From Meghimatium bilineatum (Eukaryota > Mollusca > Gastropoda > Stylommatophora > Philomycidae), in NCBI GenBank assembly GCA_034231615.1, contig CM067317.1:15078710-15142709 (forward strand): a DNA stretch of 64,000 bases, in the 5' to 3' direction. The notes under the pieces are model-generated. The model was not told where the DNA came from. It saw nothing but the letters and a program-made list of their open reading frames with translations, and ran no database searches. Each line of letters opens with the position of its first letter. Position 1 is the first letter of the stretch. This document shows, piece after piece, positions 61,301-64,000 of this stretch. The position numbers and the translations under genes are program-made.

Positions 61301-63821
61301 TACCAAAGAGAGACATTGGTATCCCAGGAATTTTACATCCTGCTATAAACCAATACATCGGTTTTGGTTTTCATCAATCATAACTTGATAAATTTATACT
61401 CAGAGGCACATTATAAAGCAGTATGTCTTGATACATCTGCAAATTTATGGTCCAAAACAATATGGTTCACTTCCTTCTCCAAGACTTAAGAATGCTTGAG
61501 AATCTTAAAGGTTAGGTAATATAGTCTCATAATTAACTGAACGAGGAACACAAAAGGATAAAACCAAAGAAACTTACCCCCTGCCCTCTTATGACAGTCA
61601 TACTAAGTAATCTATTGATTTTGAAAAAATATTTCAAATGAAAAAAAATGGTTAAATTATGAAAATTGCCTATTAACAAAGTGGTCTTGTGACTGGTGTG
61701 GTGGAGTATGTTTACTGTCTTTTGCATCTGATGTCATTGAGAAAAATATTCATAAAGTTAAAATTTCGGACATAAATGCATCAAATAAATTGTGTATTGA
61801 CTACAATTAAATACCCTATCATAAAATAACAGAACATTTGGATGAAACACCTCACTGACAAATTAGGTCAGTTGGAATATCTTTTGCAAAAAAACATAAG
61901 CTACTAATTTTTCTATTTTACAAATTGTAATTTTATTTTTCAAGACCAAATTTTCAACAATTTACTGATATGTCAGTTTTCTGTAACCATTTTCCATTCT
62001 AATGAAAAATAATATTCACACCATTTATCAATATTATAATAAATCATGATGAAATTAAAAAGGTTTAATGAAATTTTTCTACTACTGAAAATTAATGTGG
62101 TCAAAACCTTAAAAAAAATCAAGGAAAGAGTTGATGATGTCTACATGTTAAAGTTTAATTATAGAACATTCGTATTACCTTTATCAAATGTATCTACATC
62201 TGTTTCAGGAACTGTTAACTGTGGACAGACTACAGAAAAAAGTACATTAGTTTATACACTATATGTAAGGACAAAATGTAAACATAGCCTAAGTACTAAT
62301 TATCATAACCTAATATCCCCCTAAAAAATATTCTTACTTGTGCAGATCAAACGCCAGGTTGAAAAGATGCAAACCCATGCATAAATCACCCTTGCTGTGG
62401 TACTTGAAGAACTTTTTAGGTCTACAAGTTAAACTATTAGGGTTATTTCACTGAGTTTTATAATGTTCCCTAATAAATTAACAGTCACCTTTTGTGTGGT
62501 CAATGTAAAAGAGATGCTTTTGGTAGGCAACCAAGAGGTCACCTCTGTTGTTAAGGAAACATGCTGCAGACAGACTAGGGTCAAGCGTTATTTCAGTCAG
62601 CAGAACTCTGTTATACCAGATCTTAATGGTCCCATCATCACTGTAAGAAATATAGAAACTACACATGAGTTTCTGTAAGAGATCTATACTGAATTAACAC
62701 AAACGGCAATTGCCACTAATTCTTATGAGTAAAACAAATCAATAAGAAGATGCCATGTATATGAATAACTTTTTAGACTACAAAGAATATAAGAATTAAC
62801 ACAATGAGAATGAAAGTAAGAATGCAACATACTTCTTCTTCAATGTTCATTCTCAATCTCCCACTGGATCTCTCTTGTAGATGGACAATGAGAGAATGGT
62901 CATACTTGATTTCCAGAAGGATGTTGTCCAGAGAATGGAAATGCATTTGTCACCTTTTAATTTGTGTCAGTGGTCAAAACACAAGTCTTCGACAGAGAAA
63001 CGTACAAATACATTGAATTCAGATAAAATGAAACAAATGTAAAGCTTCTTGTATTGTGTAGGCCCTATATATATGAATCATGCAAACATGTTATCCTTGC
63101 ATAATCATAAACCTTCATGGATAATGGGAATGCATAGCTGGCTGCTTCATCCATTCCTACAAACATGGCCCTGAGCTAGGTACCATGGAAACTTCTAAGG
63201 TGAAGTATTGGCTGGCAAGAAAGCTGAACTCATGGCTCAAACTCTGAATGTTGCAGAAAGGTAGAAAAGCCACAAAGCCACTAGAGTTTACCACCTCTGA
63301 AAGGTAAAAAAAAATTTAAAAAATCACTAGCGTTTACCTGCTCTGAAAAGTAGAAAAACAAAAAAATCACTAGTTTACTTCTTCTGAAAGGTAGAAAAGC
63401 CACAGAATCACTAGAGCTTACTTCCTCTGAAAGGTAGAAAAGCCACAGAATCACTAGAATTTACCTCCTCTGAAAGGTAGAAAAGCCAGAGAATCACTAG
63501 AGTTTACCTCCTCTGAAAGGCAGAAAAGCCACAAAATCACTAGAGTTTACCTCCTCGGAGCAGGAGGTTTTTTCTCAAAACATTCCACACCACCTTTGAG
63601 AGTTAGTCTTCTGGGTATGAAATTAAGTTCTGGAGAAACTGCTTGTATATAAGGACACAATAGCTCAGTTGTCCATAATTTATGGAGATCGAAACAAAAC
63701 AAACATCTCCATCTCTGCTGTTCTTCACCATGTATAATCTCTAGTCCAACTATCCACATTTGTTTGTGATTCAATTTCATCAGCTTGTTGTGACAAAGAT
63801 CTGCATATCCTTTGATTGCAT
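31092..63821 (-). CDS. Gene 1: WD-repeat protein, WDR97/WDR87-like, 3' fifteen exons (5' end outside window)
   Basis: Fifteen minus-strand exons join with matching phases into about 851 codons ending at TAA 31092-31094. The first two exons read as the end of a beta-propeller: a segment with RWRCLFCFD and CPYIQAVSPE, then DDGTIKIWY (WD-repeat DGT.K.W signature) and CFLNNRGDLLV. The YLVPFDIEV block and the long Ser/Pro/Lys/Glu-rich tail recall vertebrate WDR97/WDR87, large WD proteins linked to cilia or sperm. That assignment is from memory of the families, with no alignment run. No membrane segment or signal peptide is visible. The tail has no recognised domain and is probably disordered. Introns range from about 260 bases to over 5 kb and are full of transposons. 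Exons 3' of the WD part could belong to a different splice form, but the unbroken phase agreement argues that they are one transcript. Confidence 0.6.
31358..32040. other. Gene 1 intron, no feature recognised
   Basis: AT-rich; no repeat or transposon motif that I can support. Confidence 0.35.
32041..32160. mobile_element. Small MITE with GGGTGTC.. ends
   Basis: GGGTGTCCATAAAGTTGGTG at the left and, on the minus strand, GGGTGTCTACAAAGTAACTA at the right, about 120 bp apart. The ends resemble mariner-superfamily ends. Target-site duplication not clear. Confidence 0.6.
32253..32483 (-). CDS. Gene 1 exon n
   Basis: 231 bases, acceptor caatgaagcag (an alternative AG lies three bases earlier and also keeps frame), donor gaaa|gtaaat. 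Reads YQETDETRSLDTSDFWE, VSGVRNQTPASIQTP, RWASSHHFYQPPANTPVPYF and ESLTESQEDFAQSE. If the donor is not used, the frame ends two codons later (S-K-stop, 32245), so this could be the last exon of a shorter form. Confidence 0.72.
32928..32976 (-). CDS. Gene 1 exon m (49 nt)
   Basis: Very short exon between acceptor cttacattttcag and donor acag|gtcaga. Phase 0 in, phase 1 out, reads LQETTDFEDKMTPSMT. The phase fits exons on both sides, which is the main support. Confidence 0.6.
32980..33817. other. Gene 1 intron, no feature recognised
   Basis: No exon or repeat that I can support. Confidence 0.35.
33818..34750. mobile_element. TA-flanked MITE, copy 2, other end lost
   Basis: Starts TA-GGGTAGCAGGGGGCAAAGTG and follows the minus strand of 8414-9335 throughout (e.g. 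aacatatatttcagtttaaa, tgacaggtctagcacac). It stops a few dozen bases short of its far end, where the TTAA-flanked element (34755) begins. Confidence 0.72.
34751..35680 (-). mobile_element. piggyBac-type element with transposase N-terminus only
   Basis: TTAA at 34751-34754 and 35677-35680 flank 922 bp whose ends are CCCATTAGCTGTGC and (minus strand) CCCGTTAACTGCGC, the TTAA plus CCC layout of piggyBac. On the minus strand, ATG 35400 starts MSKRKLNE, a stop, then EIYALLKECFDSYSISLSN and EESDLESVNLICD, the acidic N-terminal layout of piggyBac transposases, ending at 35235. The catalytic domain is absent, so it is an internally deleted, non-autonomous copy. Confidence 0.8.
35755..36045. repeat. 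52-bp minisatellite next to gene 1 exon l, about 5 copies
   Basis: Unit agctaaagaaaactgatgac + aatttatataggcctagttc + tctaatcactac. On the minus strand each unit has tcagttttctttag, acceptor-like. Confidence 0.93.
36076..36567 (-). CDS. Gene 1 exon l (largest, 492 nt)
   Basis: 164 codons, phase 0 on both sides, acceptor cttcaatttctgaag, consensus donor gaa|gtaagt. Serine- and aspartate-rich, low complexity (VIDVDSSNSSASDLARP, SVSRSRSVKTNQSTLQS), with no recognised domain. A 52-bp tandem array begins about 30 bases inside the following intron. Confidence 0.8.
36868..37115 (-). mobile_element. LINE 3'-end fragment (4795-5990 family)
   Basis: catgtgacgtattctttcca and ttgtccagagacgccttggt, catgccactgtgtctcttca follow the 3' end of that LINE with deletions. 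Confidence 0.65.
37118..37690 (+). mobile_element. LINE RT fragment
   Basis: Plus strand reads CQGCILSHLLFNIYIDRIIK (equivalent of RQGC.LSP.LFN), then AKNAEGNI, and further decayed sequence to about 37690 with NMYNTEPTTKHTDIKHI. Opposite direction to the fragment just before it. Confidence 0.68.
37778..37906 (-). CDS. Gene 1 exon k
   Basis: 129 bases, 43 codons, phase 0 on both sides. Acceptor ctgaaattctgatag, donor gag|gtaatt. Strongly basic (KKSGGREVAVKKSMMS, ARKMSKNLITLKSKD), contrasting with the acidic exons around it. Confidence 0.74.
38235..38612 (+). mobile_element. LINE 3' end with (GATA)n-type tail
   Basis: Reads IKRQQTRWFGHAMRKEPARP, AIHAYISRRTGY, then RPRTR and ETIKETAGNTLNRHKL, a C-run, and gacaatagatagatagat. 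Same family as 40650-40955 and, reversed, 60490-60800. Confidence 0.75.
39400..39672 (-). repeat. tRNA-derived SINE, family S2
   Basis: Minus strand has GCAGTAGCTCAGTTGTTAG (A box) and AAGTTCAATTGATCCC (B-box-like), about 45 bases apart, with a body containing AAATCACC-tag-ttGGTGATTT. Confidence 0.65.
39673..40400. other. Unassigned repeat-like DNA
   Basis: 39990-40040 has acaacatgcatggaaaga like the head of repeat B reversed; the rest is not assigned. Confidence 0.3.
40418..40612 (+). mobile_element. LINE 3' end with (GAA)n tail
   Basis: Reads MKRGEAERRARGRPRVRWID, NIEETLHEYQITLPEAVKEA and RTLYLFRHP-stop, then gaaagaagaagaagaa. Distinct from the adjoining fragment. Confidence 0.75.
40650..40957 (+). 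mobile_element. LINE 3' end with (GATA)n-type tail
   Basis: Reads EKKRLKWFCHLMRINPYLSV, RYGGRPRRRWIEGVTNILRR and CAPDKKNRLSFNPARP, then gacaatagatag repeated. Inserted directly after the GAA-tailed fragment. Confidence 0.8.
41203..41400 (+). repeat. tRNA-derived SINE, family S3
   Basis: ctctgtgacgaagtagtaca head, gagtttgattcccgccacaa (B box), body caattgtgcatccagaaagt and ggcaaactactgaatgtatt. Other copies: 58868-58965 (head) and 59596-59770. Confidence 0.7.
41770..41966 (-). CDS. Gene 1 exon j
   Basis: 197 bases, acceptor ttttcttttacag, donor gat|gtaaga, phase 1 in (the split codon makes Asp) and phase 0 out. Reads DKEKPPAAVIVTNELF, KQKQKFGFADIKIDAETLL and a lysine/proline-rich end (KLVAPKQRPEPVQEKK). 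Confidence 0.78.
42183..42325 (-). repeat. Short interspersed repeat B, short form
   Basis: ttcttctactgcatttattc, aaactcctgcagattggcag, gatgtagtccaaagaatgga, gtcatggtttacagcattgc on the plus strand. Confidence 0.72.
42572..42738. repeat. Long imperfect hairpin, arms of about 70 bp
   Basis: Left arm aaaatataagatgata..aatatggcaaaaa..tcacaatgtcaccttaca pairs with the right arm tgtaagttgacattgtga..tttttgccatatt..tatcatcttatatttt, loop about 23 bases. A foldback element or MITE by shape. A transcribed copy would fold into a long dsRNA stem. Confidence 0.75.
42740..43540. other. Gene 1 intron, no feature recognised
   Basis: Nothing that I can support. Confidence 0.35.
43568..43838 (+). mobile_element. 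LINE 3' fragment (9.4-kb family)
   Basis: Reads LMYGSGTWTINKQLEDRIDA, then after a deletion the GRQRYKWES-type region (gtaggcagagatacaagtgg), tacagtctagcagagtgcac and ttgcagccaaccttcattgc. Confidence 0.78.
44195..44468 (+). repeat. Short interspersed repeat B, long form
   Basis: gggcccaaaaacggaacaca, tccatgcatgtcataagatg, cgactaaggagattttgggg, agccatgctgaagttggatg, ctacattctgctaatctgca, ending gtagaagat. Confidence 0.74.
44819..44915 (-). CDS. Gene 1 exon i
   Basis: 97 bases, acceptor gtttcaatttcag, donor gatg|gtaggt, phase 0 in and phase 1 out. Reads ELDSTAEEIDVKMQAM, then TDLNVVHETERHIIID. A 43-bp minisatellite begins about 180 bases upstream in the intron. Confidence 0.74.
45098..46310. 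repeat. 43-bp minisatellite, about 28 copies
   Basis: Unit gcatgggaaacattcacata + agtgatcagtaggcctgctc + atg, with recurrent variants (cc[t/a]gctcat, g/a at gcatgg). It runs straight into a LINE fragment at 46311. It lies in the gene 1 intron upstream of exon i. Confidence 0.97.
46311..46645 (+). mobile_element. LINE fragment, RT C-terminal region
   Basis: Reads LYRRMLRILWTARTTNVEVL, GGLENIVTTGKIKRNRDRGQ and KILDSLTTWHGRETTTI, ending at gcacctgatgatgatgatga. Same family as 2255-2640, less damaged here; a short deletion removes the FGH motif region. Confidence 0.78.
47184..47401 (-). CDS. Gene 1 exon h
   Basis: 218 bases after a strong acceptor (gcttctctttctgcag), donor aag|gtagtt, phase 1 in and phase 0 out. 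Reads VPLLHQWHQRKKGHIRGDD, then a serine/proline/threonine cluster (SPESTPESSTPTTP) and an acidic end. Probably disordered. Confidence 0.78.
47677..47756 (+). mobile_element. LINE 3'-end scrap (9.4-kb family)
   Basis: agtgggagagtaacatcaca, agatggacaggttacagtct, agcagagtgcaccaccaaga. Confidence 0.68.
47757..47912 (-). mobile_element. Mariner 5'-end fragment
   Basis: catgtgaccatttgttcatc..ttacatcagtggtgacatct..atagtgatgcagcactggca and an end aggcgtaatcaaatac on the minus strand; matches the end of the mariner at 53200-53350. Confidence 0.65.
48000..48160. repeat. Dispersed repeat A
   Basis: ggtaatgaatttttcctaat, cacttgaagtgcatatgaaa, attgatgtttctatcaaaag, gatggcactgtcaatgatca. Confidence 0.6.
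48205..48420 (+). mobile_element. LINE 3'-end fragment, GAA-rich
   Basis: Decayed readings KKKKKPRGKPKV, WIQDIVIENLLNMILRY match the GRPR..W..DI layout of LINE C-termini. Confidence 0.5.
48543..48605 (-). CDS. Gene 1 exon g (63 nt)
   Basis: Acceptor cctttaatacag, donor cgag|gtttgt, phase 1 on both sides. Reads KHDAAQMLYEQKNETKK, continuing the helical, charged stretch of exon f. The donor is weak (gtttgt), but the phases on both sides fit. Confidence 0.62.
48770..49040 (-). mobile_element. LINE 3'-end fragment
   Basis: Minus strand reads WQLTNRHRELWHPPYVPSLA, KEELTDWQFY-stop with an upstream PKTTLRRTFMNELKSTG, the layout of the (TGAA)-tailed LINE C-terminus but a different family. Confidence 0.65.
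49075..49320. repeat. Dispersed repeat C, two units in tandem
   Basis: ggttgagaggtgtgtacttc, actataaaagg and gttgaaatgagcgtactcac, agtaataggt about 130 bases apart, each followed by tatttatttaaca. Confidence 0.45.
49575..50095 (-). mobile_element. LINE 3' end with RNase H domain, GAA-tailed
   Basis: Minus strand open frame of 117 codons: VTMQWIPSHCVIPGNEKADQ (end of the RNase H fold with the last catalytic Asp), LAKEGAAEDQPDVP, RLRTGHNRLRSHMYTKFKIG and AMCTCGQAAE (zinc-knuckle-like), then decayed 3' sequence to gaagaagaagaagaa at 49577-49592. 5' truncated. The sister copy (21900-22560) keeps the N-terminal RNase H part. Confidence 0.82.
50440..50588 (-). repeat. tRNA-derived SINE, family S4
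   Basis: Minus strand GGTAGCCTAGTTGATAGCG (A box) and CCAGGTTCAAAGCC (B box) 40 bases apart, then a body with ccaggttgtgatttcttatt. Confidence 0.65.
50606..53350. mobile_element. Composite mariner: plus-strand transposase with giant array, then inverted 5' end
   Basis: Plus strand: N-terminal part (THINKRMQ-like: caacattcataaaagaatgc; GGKCVSKTTVK), QKGKQVQNYLLQPGQAHVVV, DAAIRIDRSKSLCSLANQVS, the segment before the first catalytic Asp, the 56/63-bp array (51110-52775), then QWKHYGSPKI, SAGKVMLIAFFD with the second Asp (52830-52856) and LFHDNGHLH with the third (about 52985-53010). From about 53015 to 53350 the sequence is a mariner 5' end in the opposite direction (minus strand CRSTNIHQRMQGVSGGKCVS), ending at terminal repeat AAGGTGTCTTAAAATGAAAC. 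The left end at 50606 lacks a terminal repeat. DD..D family motifs HDN and VML.FFD identify mariner. Confidence 0.85.
51110..52775 (+). repeat. 56/63-bp minisatellite amplifying the first catalytic-Asp segment of a mariner transposase, about 27 copies
   Basis: The first five or so units are 56 bp; from 51420 on they are 63 bp because of an added tgtcttg. In the transposase frame each 63-bp unit reads ESGCHHLCLVLYNKPASMAGY, and the array exits in frame into QWKHYGSPKI. A single ancestral copy is in mariner copy 1 (11325-11378). Since 63 is divisible by 3, frames stay open on both strands (541, 576, 228 codons forward, 471 reverse). These are periodicity artefacts, not demonstrated genes. Confidence 0.95.
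53690..53868. repeat. Dispersed repeat C
   Basis: ggatataaccataccagaac, agagtccatggtttgaagga, gtgtacctcaccataaaa; reversed relative to 7625-7770. Confidence 0.5.
53932..54112 (-). CDS. Gene 1 exon f
   Basis: 181 bases, acceptor ttgcag, donor aaaa|gtaatt, phase 0 in and phase 1 out. Starts with acidic SDDDEMES, has TPRRRLSLVD (a likely basophilic kinase site, by motif only) and an amphipathic HELLKRMKETMEHLADK end that could form a short coiled coil. Confidence 0.78.
54215..54505. repeat. Degenerate 43-46-bp tandem repeat, about 6 copies
   Basis: Core words ttctatgttattgattagct, gagaactttgatacactat recur at roughly constant spacing; strongly diverged, so old. Confidence 0.75.
55179..55256 (-). 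CDS. Gene 1 exon e
   Basis: 78 bases, 26 codons, phase 0 on both sides. Acceptor gtttatttaaag, donor gaa|gtaagac. Reads VPFDIEVSKDFLEGRVTLE and then acidic residues. It is the last segment that still looks ordered before the polar tail. Confidence 0.74.
55560..56500. repeat. Degenerate tandem words split by an unassigned insert
   Basis: Words like ttttagtggcaacactgatt and ttttacagg recur at 55780-55960 and 56405-56490. Between them (56010-56340) lies sequence with acctgtcaactgcccgtaaa and an inverted relative at 57770-57865 (ttgacaggtatggta). The insert's minus-strand frame (56034-56324) has no motif that I recognise. Confidence 0.45.
56940..57510. repeat. 24-bp minisatellite, about 23 copies
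   Basis: Unit atagatgcacgatctctgcc + ggtc, with many substitutions but a strict 24-bp period. 24 is divisible by 3, so the minus strand keeps a 205-codon frame of the type MTGRDRAS repeated, and plus-strand frames also stay open. Confidence 0.95.
57511..59036. other. Gene 1 intron; C-run and a SINE S3 head
   Basis: C-run of about 13 at 57747-57759; 58868-58930 has gactctgtggtggagttgta, gcgaatctgtgacggcc of SINE S3. Otherwise nothing recognised. Confidence 0.4.
59037..59119 (-). CDS. Gene 1 exon d
   Basis: 83 bases, acceptor cttttatcag, donor ttg|gtaaga. Phase 1 in (the split codon makes Glu), phase 0 out. Reads SYICEDPSVLYDGLTPN then HEQVTLENYL, which continues into VPFDIEV of the next exon. 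Confidence 0.74.
59232..59440 (+). repeat. tRNA-derived SINE, family S1
   Basis: GTGGCCATATGGCTAGAACG (A box) and TCTCGGGTTCATTCCTC (B box) 34 bases apart, body gggacaaggatttttatctt, cctttatttccacagcctta, cctccttgcagtcctt. Too diverged and tail-bearing to be a working tRNA gene. Confidence 0.72.
59596..59772 (+). repeat. tRNA-derived SINE, family S3
   Basis: cagctctgtggctaagagat, ccaggttcaacttttttcat (B box region), caattgtacatctggac, ttactgaatgtaaacattgc. Confidence 0.66.
60190..60370 (-). mobile_element. LINE fragment, RT C-terminal region
   Basis: Minus strand reads LVWFGHVS, SLLKTILHETVEGGKSRGR and KAWIDNIKDDKTR; relative of 416-880. Confidence 0.68.
60490..60800 (-). mobile_element. 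LINE 3' end with gacaatag tail
   Basis: Minus strand reads HIMRMHHDKLLIQAYNQ, MKSGYKARGRP, RWIENIRDILKKHIHS and ends at gacaatagacaatag (plus strand 60491-60507 reversed). Confidence 0.72.
60990..61275 (-). repeat. Short interspersed repeat B, full length
   Basis: cattcattcttaaactcctg, agattagcaggatgtagttg, gtttcatggtttacagctct, acccccttag-like region, cgacatgcatggaaggtaaa, tgctccatttttgggccc on the plus strand. Best preserved copy. Confidence 0.76.
61276..62178. other. Gene 1 intron, no feature recognised
   Basis: AT-rich; nothing that I can support. Confidence 0.35.
62179..62229 (-). CDS. Gene 1 exon c (51 nt)
   Basis: Short exon between acceptor cttttttctgtag and donor aaag|gtaata. Phase 1 on both sides, reading VCPQLTVPETDVDTFDK when joined to exon b. 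The strong pyrimidine tract and phase fit support it. No domain is recognised. Confidence 0.68.
62489..62640 (-). CDS. Gene 1 exon b: WD repeat
   Basis: 152 bases after acceptor tttcttacag, donor aaag|gtgact, phase 2 in and phase 1 out. It codes for 50 residues with DDGTIKIWY and CFLNNRGDLLVAYQKHL. DG-T-K-W is the typical end of a WD blade. The CFLN.RGDLLV stretch is what suggests WDR97/WDR87. Confidence 0.82.
62830..63000 (-). repeat. Short interspersed repeat B
   Basis: cttcttcttcaatgttcatt, tcaatctcccactggatctc, ttgatttccagaaggatgtt, gtccagagaatggaaatgca, cttcgac on the plus strand. Confidence 0.72.
63256..63550 (-). repeat. 43-bp array starting at the gene 1 exon-a donor, about 7 copies, each with splice-site-like words
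   Basis: Read on the minus strand the unit is gtaaactctagtgattctgt + ggcttttctacctttcag + aggag. The first unit begins exactly at the exon a donor (63550). Every unit has a pyrimidine tract and CAG, five bases, then GTAA (gtaaac, gtaaat or gtaagc). Copies furthest from the exon are the most diverged. Confidence 0.92.
63551..63821 (-). CDS. Gene 1 exon a: beta-propeller segment
   Basis: 271 bases, open after acceptor ctag at 63823-63822. Reads about 90 codons including KQMWIVGLEIIHGEEQQRW, RWRCLFCFD, CPYIQAVSPELNF and ECFEKKPPAPR. It ends at ..gaggag|gtaaac in phase 2. Reading through the donor would hit an in-frame TAA at once. The cysteine/tryptophan-rich conserved look makes this one of the safest exons. 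The 5' boundary is less certain because the pyrimidine tract is weak and another acceptor just upstream cannot be excluded. Confidence 0.75.
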
Positions 63822-64000
63822 CTAGTTAACAGCTTGTCCTAATAGGGATGTAGATATAATACACATAGAAGGTATGTCAGTAAGTAAGGATTTTACCTAT
63901 AGAAAACAAGGATAATGTTATTGTGAAGGTTTTTAACCTGCTTCTTTTCTTGATTATTAGCATTAAATGTTATATTCTGATCTCCTAAAGTGGGTGGTGG

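Overview
The window is animal nuclear DNA. It is AT-rich, has small exons separated by introns of up to several kilobases, lacks prokaryotic operon structure, and is dense with LINE, SINE and DNA-transposon remnants and minisatellites. The repeated word aggcctat and the RTE-like LINEs fit a marine invertebrate (mollusc, hemichordate or similar), but the species cannot be fixed from the sequence. I recognised no CRISPR array, rRNA, functional tRNA gene, or LTR/retrovirus-like or Polinton-like element.

Host genes: two sets of exons lie on the minus strand, and almost all of their splice phases agree. Gene 1 runs from 63821 (its 5' part lies beyond the window) down to 31092. It has 15 exons and about 851 codons. 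It starts with a WD-repeat/beta-propeller C-terminus with the look of WDR97/WDR87 proteins and continues as a long polar, low-complexity tail. Gene 2 runs from about 28591 down to 12950. It has nine exons and encodes a polar, glutamine-rich, partly coiled-coil protein that I do not recognise. The two may be neighbours or one long gene; the stop at 31092, overlapped by AATAAA, favours two.

Mobile DNA: the introns hold at least six kinds of LINE fragment. These are RT-bearing pieces with YADD or its remains, 3' ends with (TGAA)n, (GAA)n, (GATA)n or ATC-rich tails, and two RNase H-bearing pieces. There are three mariner remnants (10.5-12.3, 47.8 and 50.6-53.35 kb), a TTAA-flanked piggyBac-type element (34755-35676) at the end of a TA-flanked MITE, a second copy of that MITE (8.4-9.3 kb), smaller terminal-inverted-repeat elements, several tRNA-derived SINEs and one abundant 3'-GAA-tailed short repeat.

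Tandem repeats: there are about 15 minisatellites. The most striking is a 56/63-bp array at 51.1-52.8 kb. It is an in-frame amplification of the segment around the first catalytic-Asp motif of a mariner transposase, and a single-copy ancestral version survives in the mariner at 10.5-12.3 kb. A 43-bp array at 63.26-63.55 kb starts exactly at a gene 1 splice donor, and each unit carries an acceptor-like CAG and a donor-like GTAA five bases apart. The long ORFs over these arrays are by-products of repeat periodicity.
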